This document shows, piece after piece, positions 44,269 through 53,041 of a stretch of DNA of 64,000 bases (positions are counted from its first letter, which is position 1; every line of letters starts with the position of its first letter). Source of the stretch: an uncultured Desulfosarcina sp. (GTDB lineage Bacteria; Desulfobacterota; Desulfobacteria; Desulfobacterales; Desulfosarcinaceae). The position numbers and the translations under genes are program-made. Below the pieces are notes generated by a model that searched no databases, was not told the DNA's origin, and saw only the letters and a program-made list of their open reading frames with translations. Location of the stretch: contig NZ_OY764190.1 in the NCBI RefSeq assembly GCF_963668215.1, positions 5,208,001-5,272,000 of the forward strand. Reading direction: 5' to 3'.

Positions 44269-44337
44269 GTCATTCCCGCGTAGGCGGGAATCCAGTGCTT
44301 TCAGGCAGTTATAGATTCCCGTCTGCAAGGGAATGAC
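44269..44337. repeat. REP-like palindromic intergenic repeat
   Basis: GTCATTCCC (44269-44277) and GGGAATGAC (44329-44337) form outer arms. Inside are two smaller hairpins: CATTCCCGCG with GGCGGGAAT, and ATTCCCGT with AAGGGAAT. This resembles a repeat family common in bacterial genomes. It lies between livF and the acyl-CoA synthetase. No other copy was spotted in the window. Confidence 0.7.
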
Positions 44338-44416
44338 ATGTCTGGTGACTTATTACGCATCATCAGGATTGATTGAATCCAATACTTTGCTGTTCTCAAG
44401 AAATCAGAGAAGAAAC

Positions 44417-46096
44417 ATGACCACCAGCACCGACGCGCTTCAACAGGAACTCACCTTCACCCGTTTCGACCGCATGAGCGAAGCCTACCCCCATCGCCCG
44501 GCCGTTGTGTACCTGGGCGAGCATTTCTCCTATCGCCGCCTGCGGGATCTCAGCGAGCGCTTTGCCGGCGCCCTGAGTGGCCTGGGTGTGGCCAAAGGCG
44601 ATCGGGTCATGATCTACATTCCCAACTGCATCCAGTGGGTGATCGCTTTCCTGGGCATCCAGAAACTCGGCGCGGTGGTCGTGCCGGTGGCCCCCATCTA
44701 CACCTCCCATGAAATCATCTACATGATCGAAGATGCCGAAGTGCAGACCGTCATCTGCACCGACACCAACTTCTGCTACGTCAAGGAGGCCTTTGCCGAT
44801 ACCCATCTCAAACAGGTGGTGGTCACCAACCTGATCGACCTGCTTCCCGCCTGGAAGCGCTGGCTCGGCCATCTTTTCGACAAGGTCCCCACCGGCAAAG
44901 TGGATGCCGACCCGCGGGTGCACCGGTTCACCCAATTGATTCGCCACGCGCCTCTGGCCGATCCCCCGGACATCGATCCGGCCGGGGATTTGTCCTACAT
45001 CCTCTATACCGGCGGCACCACCGGCTTTCCCAAAGGGGTGCCCGGCAACCACATCGGCATGACCTCATACGTAAACGATGTCACCGAAGACGTGGCCGGA
45101 GAACACCTCAAGGAGGGAAAAGACACCTACATCGCCGTCAACCCCCTTTTCCACATCATGGCCCTGGGTCTGTTCATGGCCGTCGGACTCAATCGGGGCA
45201 ATACGACCGTGCTCATGCCCGTTCCCCAGGTGGATGCCATCCTGGAGACCATCGAACGCTATCGGGTGCGCTGGCTGCTGGGGGTCCCGGCCCTGTACCG
45301 CATGATCCTGGAAAACGACCGCCAGGACCGCTACGATCTCGGTTCCCTGCGCTACTGCTACTGCGGCGGCGACGTGCTGCCCGAAGAGGTCAAGGAGCGC
45401 TGGCAAAAGCGCTGCGGCATCCCCATCTACCAGGTCTACGGTTCCACAGAAGTCGGCCATGTGGCCTACAGCAAAATCGGCACCGATCCCAGCCCACGGG
45501 CCATCGGGCATCCGTTGAAGAGCCGGCAGTGCCGGATCGTCGATCCCATCACCCTTGCGCCGGTCGAAAACGGCCAGAGCGGCGAACTGCTGGTCACCTC
45601 GCCTTACACCCTTAAAGCCTACTACAACAAGCCGGAAGAGACCCAAAAAGCCTACGTGGACATCGACGGGGCGACCTGGTGCCGCATGGGCGATTTCGTC
45701 AGCGCCCTGCCCTCCGGCGAATTGATCTACATGGAGCGTTCGGCCGACATCATCAAGCACAAGGCCTTTCGTGTATCGGCCTCGGAAGTGGAAGCGGTCC
45801 TGCAGGATCATCCCACGGTCATCGGCGCCTGCGTGGTGGGCGTTCCCGATACCAAGGTGGGCGAGCGCATCAAGGCCATCGTGGTCCTCAAGGAAGACGC
45901 CCGCGGGGTGGGCGGCACCGAATTGATGCGCTGGTGCCGGGATCGCCTGGCCGCCTACAAGGTGCCCTCCTACATCGAATTTCGGGATATGCTCCCCAAA
46001 TCCAAGGTCGGCAAACTGCTGCGCCGCGAGGTGCGCGACGATGAAATCCGGCGCATATCCAAAGGCAAACCCCTATCGGTTGCGAAAGGAGCATGA
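44417..46096 (+). CDS. AMP-forming acyl-CoA synthetase
   Basis: A 559-residue AMP-ligase. The P-loop is YILYTGGTTGFPKGV; YGSTEVGHV and the late GDFVSALPSGELIYMERSADIIKHKAFRVS (adenylate-forming motifs) are clear. The final lysine motif is in PKSKVGKLLRREV. The start at the ATG at 44417 follows AGAGAAGAA. The substrate class (fatty, aromatic or branched acid) is not certain. Its place behind a Liv-type transporter fits activation of the imported acid. Confidence 0.9.
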   Translation: MTTSTDALQQELTFTRFDRMSEAYPHRPAVVYLGEHFSYRRLRDLSERFAGALSGLGVAKGDRVMIYIPNCIQWVIAFLGIQKLGAVVVPVAPIYTSHEIIYMIEDAEVQTVICTDTNFCYVKEAFADTHLKQVVVTNLIDLLPAWKRWLGHLFDKVPTGKVDADPRVHRFTQLIRHAPLADPPDIDPAGDLSYILYTGGTTGFPKGVPGNHIGMTSYVNDVTEDVAGEHLKEGKDTYIAVNPLFHIMALGLFMAVGLNRGNTTVLMPVPQVDAILETIERYRVRWLLGVPALYRMILENDRQDRYDLGSLRYCYCGGDVLPEEVKERWQKRCGIPIYQVYGSTEVGHVAYSKIGTDPSPRAIGHPLKSRQCRIVDPITLAPVENGQSGELLVTSPYTLKAYYNKPEETQKAYVDIDGATWCRMGDFVSALPSGELIYMERSADIIKHKAFRVSASEVEAVLQDHPTVIGACVVGVPDTKVGERIKAIVVLKEDARGVGGTELMRWCRDRLAAYKVPSYIEFRDMLPKSKVGKLLRREVRDDEIRRISKGKPLSVAKGA

Positions 46097-46097
46097 A

Positions 46098-46673
46098 ATG
46101 GACCTTTTTTCCGCCATCGAAACGCGCACCAGCTGCCGCCAGTTTCTGCCGGATCCCATCGAAAAATCGACCATCGAGAAGATTATCTCCGCCGGTATCC
46201 GGGCGCCGTCGCCTTTGAATACCCAGCCGTGGCAGTTCATCGTGATCACGGATGCGAAAAGAAAGCAGGCGATCCACGCCGAGGCGGAACACTGCCGAGC
46301 ATGGGCCATGGAAGAAAGCGGCTGGAAATGGCTCGGCAAGTATCGGATGGATTTTCTGCTGCAGGCGCCTGTGCTGATCGCCGTTGTGGGCGATCCCAAA
46401 GGATCCGGCATGGACATGTTCCAGGAAGACGGTCCCGTTGGATACCTGCTGGCCTGTGCCGCCGCCGTCCAGAACATGCTGTTGGCCGCCCATGCCCTGG
46501 GTCTGGGCAGTCTGTTTTTTACGCTATACGACAAAGGCCGGTTGCGGTCCATCCTGGACATTCCGGAAAACCGGACACCCGTGGCGATCGTGTGCATCGG
46601 CAAGGCCGATGGGACGCAGCAGCCGGTCCCGCGCAAAGCCGTCGGCGAAAAAACCGTGTTCCTGGATGGATAA
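46098..46673 (+). CDS. Nitroreductase-family flavoprotein
   Basis: A 191-residue FMN protein of the nitroreductase fold: SAIETRTSCRQFLPDPI at the N-terminus and APSPLNTQPWQFIVITD (FMN-binding) near residue 40. ALGLGSLFFTLY lines the second half. The start at 46098 is fixed by AAAGGAG 7 nt upstream; it begins 2 nt after the ligase stop. It may reduce an intermediate from the ligase. The substrate is unknown. Confidence 0.85.
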   Translation: MDLFSAIETRTSCRQFLPDPIEKSTIEKIISAGIRAPSPLNTQPWQFIVITDAKRKQAIHAEAEHCRAWAMEESGWKWLGKYRMDFLLQAPVLIAVVGDPKGSGMDMFQEDGPVGYLLACAAAVQNMLLAAHALGLGSLFFTLYDKGRLRSILDIPENRTPVAIVCIGKADGTQQPVPRKAVGEKTVFLDG

Positions 46674-46718
46674 ATACCGGGAGCGATGATTGCCCGGCGT
46701 GTTGGGAGAGCGAAGATC

Positions 46719-47240
46719 ATGGCGCAAAGCATACTCAACGACAAACGGATTCTGGCCGTCGACGACGAGATCGATGTCCTGGAAACCCTGGAAGATCTGC
46801 TCGACGGCTATCCCGGTCTCATCTTTGACAGGGCCACCGATTACGAAACCGGCTACCACCTGCTGCGCTCGTGGACCTACGACGCGGTCATTCTCGACAT
46901 CATGGGGGTCCGGGGCTATGACCTGCTCAATGCCGCGGTCCACCTGGGCTTTCCCACGGTGATGCTCACAGCCCATGCCCTTTCCAGCGACCATTTAAAG
47001 CGTTCCATCACCATGGGGGCCAGGGCCTATATCCCCAAAGAACGCATGTCCGATATTCCAGAATTTCTGGAAGATGTCATCTCGCTGGGGCACAGGTCCA
47101 GCCTGAAGCGGATGTTCCAGCGGCTGGGAAGCGTGTTCAACAAGCGCTTCGGCTCCAGGTGGATGGAGGACGAAAAGACCTTCTGGGACCAGGTGGCGTC
47201 CGGCGAGTACCGCCCGGATCCGGTCATCTTAAAAAAGTGA
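46719..47240 (+). CDS. Response regulator receiver protein with a short C-terminal extension
   Basis: A 173-residue protein. Its receiver domain has VDDEID, Asp in YDAVILDIMGV, VMLTAHA (Thr) and the conserved Lys in YIPKERM. The C-terminal 50 residues are basic and aromatic, with no recognised DNA-binding domain. The start at 46719 follows GGGAGAG. Its end overlaps the convergent NUDIX gene by 12 nt. Confidence 0.8.
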   Translation: MAQSILNDKRILAVDDEIDVLETLEDLLDGYPGLIFDRATDYETGYHLLRSWTYDAVILDIMGVRGYDLLNAAVHLGFPTVMLTAHALSSDHLKRSITMGARAYIPKERMSDIPEFLEDVISLGHRSSLKRMFQRLGSVFNKRFGSRWMEDEKTFWDQVASGEYRPDPVILKK

Positions 47241-47675
47241 AATCGATCCGTCGGCCAATCGTTGCACGAAAACCAGATCGGCCGGTGTAAATGCATAGTC
47301 GGCCAGCTGCTTCGGGGGTACCCAGCAAAAATCCTGGTGGGTGATCAGTCGAAATGGCTTTCCATCCCAATAGGCCCGGTAGGCCATCAATTCGATGGAC
47401 ATGTGGTCGTAAGGGTACCGGCTGGTTCCCAGATGGCAGCCGATGACGGCATTCATGGCCAGCTCCTCGCGCAGCTCGCGCCGCAGGCATTGTTGCGGCG
47501 TTTCCCCCGCTTCGATCTTCCCTCCGGGAAACTCCCACATCCCGGCCATCCGATCCGATTGGCCGCGCTGGGTAATCAGGACGGTCCCTTCGTTTACAAT
47601 CACCGCAGCGGTGACCCGGACGATGGCATGGCCGTTTGGCATGGCGGATGGATGATTCATCGTTTTAATGCTCAT
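47229..47675 (-). CDS. NUDIX hydrolase, MutT-like
   Basis: A 148-residue protein with a full NUDIX box (GGKIEAGETPQQCLRRELREEL, residues about 51-72). EFPGGKIEAGE is typical of 8-oxo-dGTP diphosphatases. The C-terminal half (WVPPKQLADYAFTPADL) matches MutT. It may clean oxidised nucleotides. It is convergent with the receiver gene. Confidence 0.88.
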   Translation of the reverse strand: MSIKTMNHPSAMPNGHAIVRVTAAVIVNEGTVLITQRGQSDRMAGMWEFPGGKIEAGETPQQCLRRELREELAMNAVIGCHLGTSRYPYDHMSIELMAYRAYWDGKPFRLITHQDFCWVPPKQLADYAFTPADLVFVQRLADGSISLF

Positions 47676-47756
47676 ACCCTATCTGGTGGTTTGGCATAAC
47701 ACTTCCTACCTCATACGGTGTCCATGCCACTTGGCACGCAGAAATACATTCCCACT

Positions 47757-48527
47757 TTATCCCCTTTTGTTATCGCTATAGTGTGCCACCCGATAGTTTT
47801 CATAGGAGCGAAACCGGCAGAGTCGCGTATACGATTCCATGATGATCGCTGCCCTGGTTTTTCCGATTTTTGTGGTGAAAAGCCTCTTCAGTTCAGTCAG
47901 GGTTTCCAACTCCAGCCGGTTGCGCACGTATTGAAAAACCGGTTTGGAAAAGATGAATCCGGTTTTATGGCCCATCAGCAGAATTCGATAGGCCATGAGA
48001 CGTTTGTCCGGGATGATCCGGCTGTTGAAATCGATCAGCCGTTCCCGGATTGCCGCGGTGCATCCTTTTTCCATCAATCGCTGACGCTGCGGATCATATA
48101 AAATGGCATTCATGGTAAAATCGATGCCGGTCAACAGGTTTTTAGGGGTCGGCTCCAGGTGCCCGTGCCGGATCACCAGAAAATCGGCCAATACCCCCAA
48201 ATCATAGGCCAGGTCCGAATCCCGGGGATGCCAGCGAACGCCTTTCAAATCGGTCGACTCGATTTGCTGGTCCCGTAAAAGGCTGCCAAGCGGAAACCCC
48301 GAGTCCAGTCCGTCGATAAAAATATCAATATCGCGGGTCACCGGAGCTTGGCCGTGCAGGACCTCGATGAAAAGATTGCGCAGAGCCCCACCGACGATCA
48401 GCATCCGGGCAGAAGCCGGCAGGCGATCCCGCAGCAGGTCCAAAGCTCCGCGAATATCCGCATGCTGGAAAAATCGTTCCACCGGCGAGACAAATTTTCG
48501 ATCGGTCAACACGGCACCCAAAGGCAT
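47757..48527 (-). CDS. Poly(A) polymerase head-domain-like nucleotidyltransferase
   Basis: A 256-residue protein with a class II nucleotidyltransferase head: MLIVGGALRNLFIEVLHG (helix and glycine turn) then TRDIDIFIDG (DxD). LLTGIDFTMNAILYD matches the RDFTINAL motif of PcnB/CCA enzymes. The rest is shorter than in PcnB, so this is a head plus a small helical domain. The ATG at 48527 has GGGGAG upstream; longer frames run antisense to the DUF1989 gene. Whether it acts on RNA is unknown. Confidence 0.78.
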   Translation of the reverse strand: MPLGAVLTDRKFVSPVERFFQHADIRGALDLLRDRLPASARMLIVGGALRNLFIEVLHGQAPVTRDIDIFIDGLDSGFPLGSLLRDQQIESTDLKGVRWHPRDSDLAYDLGVLADFLVIRHGHLEPTPKNLLTGIDFTMNAILYDPQRQRLMEKGCTAAIRERLIDFNSRIIPDKRLMAYRILLMGHKTGFIFSKPVFQYVRNRLELETLTELKRLFTTKIGKTRAAIIMESYTRLCRFRSYENYRVAHYSDNKRG

Positions 48528-48638
48528 TTCTAACTCCCCAAAGCACCGGCGATGCGGTTTCTGTACAGCGAGTTTTTCATGGCATTCGTTTCGAAATTTA
48601 TCATATAATGGCGCCCAATCCAAAAAGAAAGGCAACCA

Positions 48639-49499
48639 ATGAAACCCAGTGCACAGACTCCGCCGCCGGCCGATGCCGAGGCCCGACGCGCCGCCAAACC
48701 GGTGATCGCCTACCCGCCCGATACCCTTCCCCGGCCGGACATGGGCGCCTATACAAAGGCGCGTGAAACCCTGGAAAAAATCGAGCAAGTGGTGGTTCTG
48801 CCACGCCATGCCATGACCTTTACGGTGGCTGCCGGCAATTTCTTTCGCATCATCAGCATGGACGGCCCCCAGGTGGGGGATCTGAATCTGTGGTCGGCCG
48901 ACAACCTGTCCGAGCGTTTTTACAGCGGCAAGACCCGGGCGCTGCACGGCACCCACCTGGGCACCGGAGACCGCCTGTGGAGCGGATTTCCCTACCTGCG
49001 GCCCATGGCGACCATCACCCGCGACACCTTGGACTGGTACGGCTTCGATGCCGACGGCGCCAGCGTGCACGACGTCATCGGCACCCGGTGCGATCCGTAC
49101 ACCAACTGTCTTTTAAACGGGCAGGAGTACCACTATTGCTGCCATTCCAATCTCACCCGCGCCCTGGCCGCCGAAACCGGACTGCCGTTGGACCAGGCCG
49201 AACTCCACATCCATGACGTATTCAACGTTTTCATGTGCACCGGTTTCACCCATGACACCCACCAGTACTTCATGAAGGCCAGTCCGGTGCGGCCCGGGGA
49301 TTTCCTCGAATTTTTCGCCGAGATCGATCTGCTGGGCGCGCTGTCGGCCTGCCCCGGCGGCGATTGCGGCGCGGAGCATTCCAGCGATACGGCGGCCGGC
49401 TATCCGCTGAAGGTAGAGATCTTGCGACCCGATCCGGAAACCCTGGCCGGTTGGTCTTCGCCGGTTCCGTCCGGCTATTCGCGCAGCCATGGCACCTGA
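48639..49499 (+). CDS. Urea carboxylase-associated protein, DUF1989 family
   Basis: A 286-residue protein of the urea carboxylase-associated family. It carries GDLNLWSADNLSERF, HGTHLGTGDRLWS and CCHSNLTRAL, with metal-like His and Cys residues (IHDVFNVFMCTGFTHDTHQYFM). In other bacteria such proteins lie next to urea amidolyase or guanidine genes. No such gene is nearby here, so it may act on another substrate. Confidence 0.85.
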   Translation: MKPSAQTPPPADAEARRAAKPVIAYPPDTLPRPDMGAYTKARETLEKIEQVVVLPRHAMTFTVAAGNFFRIISMDGPQVGDLNLWSADNLSERFYSGKTRALHGTHLGTGDRLWSGFPYLRPMATITRDTLDWYGFDADGASVHDVIGTRCDPYTNCLLNGQEYHYCCHSNLTRALAAETGLPLDQAELHIHDVFNVFMCTGFTHDTHQYFMKASPVRPGDFLEFFAEIDLLGALSACPGGDCGAEHSSDTAAGYPLKVEILRPDPETLAGWSSPVPSGYSRSHGT

Positions 49500-49915
49500 C
49501 GGTGAAGATCTTCCAAAAAAGGACAAGGCCCGATGAGGGCCTTGTCAGAGGAGGAGGGGAAGGAGGAGTATTTTACCTTCGTCAAAGTAATAAGCACATT
49601 ATATGCCACATTATTTCCAAATGAAGTGCCGTCCGGTGTTCAAGTTGCTATCCAAGGCGCCTTGTGGCTTTTTTTATGCGCCGAAAAAATAATTCCCCTT
49701 GTATTTTCAAGATATTAAATTTTTTTCCAATCCTTTACCGACCGCCCTGCCCGCCTTGATTCAGATGGAATAAAGGATGGATCGGGAGGCGGCCACTTGC
49801 GGAAAAATCATTTTTACTATCGTCATTTTCCTGACACCGGTCCGCTTCGCGGTAGCAACCGCAGTCCTCTTGTCCTTTTTTTCGGACGTTCGTCCGGATT
49901 TCCGGACGCTCGTTT
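49500..49915. other. Convergent intergenic region with two hairpins
   Basis: About 415 nt between the DUF1989 gene and a leftward exported protein gene. It holds a hairpin at 49515-49546 and another at 49891-49917. No gene is supported; short leftward open frames lack family similarity. Confidence 0.5.
49515..49546 (-). terminator. Rho-independent terminator, leftward
   Basis: GACAAGGCCC and GGGCCTTGTC form a perfect 10-bp stem with a 5-nt loop. On the minus strand the stem is followed by a run of T (plus strand AAAAAA just left of the stem). It would stop leftward transcription, possibly from the exported protein gene at 49916-50335, about 370 nt away. Confidence 0.6.
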
Positions 49916-49917
49916 TT
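49891..49917 (+). terminator. Probable terminator, rightward
   Basis: CGTCCGG-ATTT-CCGGACG is a 7-bp stem followed by CTCG and TTTTT. It could end rightward transcripts from the DUF1989 gene. The T run begins four bases after the stem. Confidence 0.45.
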
Positions 49918-50335
49918 AAAAATTGATATTCATTCCGGCGATGCCGGTTACCTGGTCGTCGTAAAGATCGCTTGAAAAATCGACGCTGACTTTGAGTTCC
50001 ATCCACTCCGAAAGATCCAGGCTGAACTCACCGCCAATGACGATGGAAGGTTTGTTGGAAGAGGAATCCTTCAGCACAGGCACGGTTTCTGTCCATTTCG
50101 TTGAAAGTGTCTGTCCATAGCCGGCATCGGTCCACTGACCGGTCATTGGGGGGCCGATTTTAACGCCCAGCACTTTTTTCTGGTAACCGTTCTGTCCGCT
50201 TTCTTCCTGTTTGGCGGCGGTTGGCGACCATTGGGGCTCGTCGGAAAATACCGACCCTATGGAGCCGAAGAGGATCAACGCAACGACCAAGCCCACCAGA
50301 TCCATATGCAAATTGGTTGATTGTGATCGTTGCAT
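49916..50335 (-). CDS. Hypothetical exported protein
   Basis: A 139-residue protein with a signal peptide (DLVGLVVALILFGSIGSVFS). The mature part has alternating polar and hydrophobic residues typical of a beta protein (IVIGGEFSLDLSEWMELKVSVDFSSDLYD), ending in aromatic MNINF. The pattern fits an outer-membrane or periplasmic beta-structure. No family is recognised. Confidence 0.6.
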   Translation of the reverse strand: MQRSQSTNLHMDLVGLVVALILFGSIGSVFSDEPQWSPTAAKQEESGQNGYQKKVLGVKIGPPMTGQWTDAGYGQTLSTKWTETVPVLKDSSSNKPSIVIGGEFSLDLSEWMELKVSVDFSSDLYDDQVTGIAGMNINF

Positions 50336-50542
50336 CGCGAATCTTCCTTACGATTCGGTTTGTCAATTTGCTCTGGCTGATTCGGCTTTTTGCAGTGGCG
50401 GCGGGGAAGTCTCCTACGTACATATTTTTATCGGCAGTTTCTTGGATATCTTTATCCTTTATTCAGAATATCTTGGTGAAATTTTGCAACCGGCTGGAAG
50501 AAATGAATATTTTGAATGCGGCCGTTTGAAATCGGCCCGGAA

Positions 50543-51475
50543 TCAGAACCACTTGTTTATCTTGAAAATCAGGGCGCACAGCAACAGTGCGCAAAATGAC
50601 GTTCCGGTGATGATATGAAACGCATGGGGCAGGTGCTGAAACGGAAGCTCCACGTTCATTCCGTAAATACTTGCCGCCAATGTCGGAATCATCAGGATAA
50701 CGGTGATCGATGTCAAAATTTTCATGACCACGTTGAGATTGTTGGAAATCACCGATGCGAACGCATCCATCATTCCGCTCAGGATATTACTGTAGATATT
50801 GGCCATCTCGATCGCCTGCCTGTTGTCGATCAACACATCTTCCAGCCTGTCCTTGTCTTCGGCTGTCAGCTTCAGCAGCTCGGTTTTCATCAGCCGTTCC
50901 ATCATCAGTTCATTGGATTTAAGCGATGTCATAAAGAAAACAAGGCTCTTTTCGATATTCAACAGCTTTATAAGCTCTTTGTTCTTTAATGATTTTTGCA
51001 ATTCATGCTCAATTTCGCCATATTGCCGGTTTATTTCTTTAAGGTGCCTGAGATAAAGCAGCGCTGTCTTCAAAAAGATATAAAGGATCACGCTGCTCCG
51101 CTTCCCGTCGGCCACGCCTTTTAACCTGCTGTCGGAAAGATTCAGCATATCCATGATATCCGAAGAACTGACGAATACAATCGTATCGTCTTTGGTGAGG
51201 ATGATGCCGGCCGGAAAGGTGGTAAACGGAATGTCTGAACCTTCATTATGTTTCGGCAGTCTGAGAACAATCAGCAGAAATCCGTCTTCCGTTTCGATTC
51301 TTGATCGTTCATCGATATCCATTGGGTCGGTCAAAAAATCGGACGGAATGTGCATTTCACCCGTAAGTTGATCCAGTTCGTGCTTTTCAGGATTGACGAC
51401 ATTGATCAGGCAGTGCCTTTCGATTTGATCGGCTTGAACAAATCGGTTCTCGGACCATCGCAAAATTTTTATCAT
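50543..51475 (-). CDS. corA: CorA-family magnesium/divalent cation transporter
   Basis: A 310-residue protein. A cytoplasmic N-terminal domain of about 245 residues is followed by two C-terminal helices; the first ends in the diagnostic YGMNVELPF (GMN filter). It forms a homopentameric cation channel. The second helix ends with FKINKWF, giving the basic C-terminus. Confidence 0.92.
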   Translation of the reverse strand: MIKILRWSENRFVQADQIERHCLINVVNPEKHELDQLTGEMHIPSDFLTDPMDIDERSRIETEDGFLLIVLRLPKHNEGSDIPFTTFPAGIILTKDDTIVFVSSSDIMDMLNLSDSRLKGVADGKRSSVILYIFLKTALLYLRHLKEINRQYGEIEHELQKSLKNKELIKLLNIEKSLVFFMTSLKSNELMMERLMKTELLKLTAEDKDRLEDVLIDNRQAIEMANIYSNILSGMMDAFASVISNNLNVVMKILTSITVILMIPTLAASIYGMNVELPFQHLPHAFHIITGTSFCALLLCALIFKINKWF

Positions 51476-51489
51476 GAATTGTTACCTTC

Positions 51490-52464
51490 TCATTCATTTT
51501 CTCGGGTGTCGAAATCATCTTCGAACAAATCAGGATAGAGCTTCTTCGCGCAATTGGGGCAGATGCTGTGGCTGAACTCCGCTTCCGAGTGGTCTTCTAT
51601 GTATGATTCAATTTGATTCCAATAGCCCTTATCGTCCCTGATTTTTTTACAGGATGCGCAAATGGGCAAAAAGCCGCTTAATTGTCTGACTTGGGACAGT
51701 GCCTCCTGCAATTTTGCAATCAAGTTTTCCTTCTCTTTTTCAACTTTAACGCGATCCGAAATATCGAGCCCGACGCCGACCAGATACTTTAAATCATTTT
51801 GATTGAATTTGTATCCCGTAAACAGATAGGGGATTGTTTTTCCGCTGATTGTCGAAAATCCTGCCTCGACGTCCGCATTTCCCGTTTCAAAAACGGATTC
51901 AATGGTTTTTCTGACACGATCCTTATCTTCCGATACAATAAAATCAAGCGGACTCATTGTTTTTATCTGATCGGGCGAATAACCGGTGACGGCTTCAAAA
52001 TTTGAATTCCATCGTTTAAAATGGCCAAACTGGTCAAACACATACATGACGCCCGGCAGGCTGTTGATCAGCGATTCCGAAAACTGCCGCTCCAGCGCAA
52101 CTTGCTTTTCCATGCGCTTTCGTTCCGTAACATCGTGAATGATCGAATACAGGAGTTTCTCCTGACCAATGATTATCGGGCCGCTAAAGACTTCAACATC
52201 GCGTATATCGCCATTTGCAAGGCGATGCAGAAAACTGAAGTGATTCCGTCTCTCGGTTTTTGCCTTTTGCATCTCCGTAAAAACTTGTTCTCTGGACAGC
52301 GTATTGATGTCTTGAATCGTCCTGTCCAGCAATTCATTTTTCGGGTAGCCGTAATACCTGCATGCCGCTTTATTGGCATCAATGATTTTGCCCGTCTCCG
52401 GATGAATCAGAAGCATGGTTGAATAGCTGTTTTCAAATAAGCTTTTATAAATTTCGTGGCTCAT
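51490..52464 (-). CDS. Double-PAS sensor protein with C-terminal cysteine cluster
   Basis: A 324-residue protein with two PAS domains (about 1-125 and 130-255; DANKAACRYYGYPKNELLDRTI; FKRWNSNFEAVTGYSPDQI). A short coiled coil follows, then a C-terminal motif GFLPICASCKKIRDDKGYWNQIESYI...SICPNCAKKLYP with paired CxxC and CxxC. This motif is frequent in delta-proteobacterial sensor proteins and may bind metal or act in signal output. There is no kinase domain. It lies 14 nt upstream of corA in the same direction. Confidence 0.83.
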   Translation of the reverse strand: MSHEIYKSLFENSYSTMLLIHPETGKIIDANKAACRYYGYPKNELLDRTIQDINTLSREQVFTEMQKAKTERRNHFSFLHRLANGDIRDVEVFSGPIIIGQEKLLYSIIHDVTERKRMEKQVALERQFSESLINSLPGVMYVFDQFGHFKRWNSNFEAVTGYSPDQIKTMSPLDFIVSEDKDRVRKTIESVFETGNADVEAGFSTISGKTIPYLFTGYKFNQNDLKYLVGVGLDISDRVKVEKEKENLIAKLQEALSQVRQLSGFLPICASCKKIRDDKGYWNQIESYIEDHSEAEFSHSICPNCAKKLYPDLFEDDFDTRENE

Positions 52465-52512
52465 AAGATGTTTGTTTTCCTACCTTTTCACCATGATTGA
52501 CAGAAACCCCCT

Positions 52513-53001
52513 TCAACGGTCCGGCACACCTGACAGGTTCAGTTTCAGGTAAACGACACCGGGCAGCGGGTTGGCGTAATACGGTTCCGTGGGCACGAAA
52601 CCCAACGATTCGTACAGATGGGTTGCGGCTTTCAGCTTGTCGAGCGTATCGAGAACCATATCCGCATAGCCTATCCCGATCGCTTCCCGGATCAACCGGT
52701 TGGCGATGCGTTTGCCGATGCCCAGGCCTCTGGCTTCGGGGCAGACATACAGCCGCTTCATTTCACAGCTGCGGTCCGTCAGCGACCCAATTTTGCGCAA
52801 GGCACCGCAGCCGACGGCCCTTTTCCCATCCGTGGCAAGAAGCAGCGTGCCGGATGGCGGTGCGTATTTTCCGGGAAGATTGGCCAGTTCGGCTTCAAAT
52901 TGCTGAAAGCATAGATCGACGTTGAGCTGCGTTTCGTATTGCCGGAAAAGCCTTCGAACGTCGTCGATTTCCTGTTGTGATGTCGCCTGAATGATGTCCA
53001 T
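52513..53001 (-). CDS. GNAT-family N-acetyltransferase
   Basis: A 162-residue acetyl-CoA-dependent transferase. The acetyl-CoA loop is in CPEARGLGIGKRIANRLI (Q/RxxGxG/A) with RLYV before it; the C-terminal LYESLGFVPTEPYY is typical of this fold. The substrate is not known. Confidence 0.88.
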   Translation of the reverse strand: MDIIQATSQQEIDDVRRLFRQYETQLNVDLCFQQFEAELANLPGKYAPPSGTLLLATDGKRAVGCGALRKIGSLTDRSCEMKRLYVCPEARGLGIGKRIANRLIREAIGIGYADMVLDTLDKLKAATHLYESLGFVPTEPYYANPLPGVVYLKLNLSGVPDR

Positions 53002-53041
53002 GATCGCTTGATGCTTGAGCTTCTGTTTTATTGCATTTTTC

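Noticed and set aside
44240..44416. CRISPR-like array
   Set aside because: The palindromic repeat occurs once as a folded unit, not as spaced direct repeats.
48528..49070. Upstream extension of the nucleotidyltransferase gene
   Set aside because: It runs antisense to the DUF1989 gene; similarity begins only at the Met at 48527, which has a good ribosome site.
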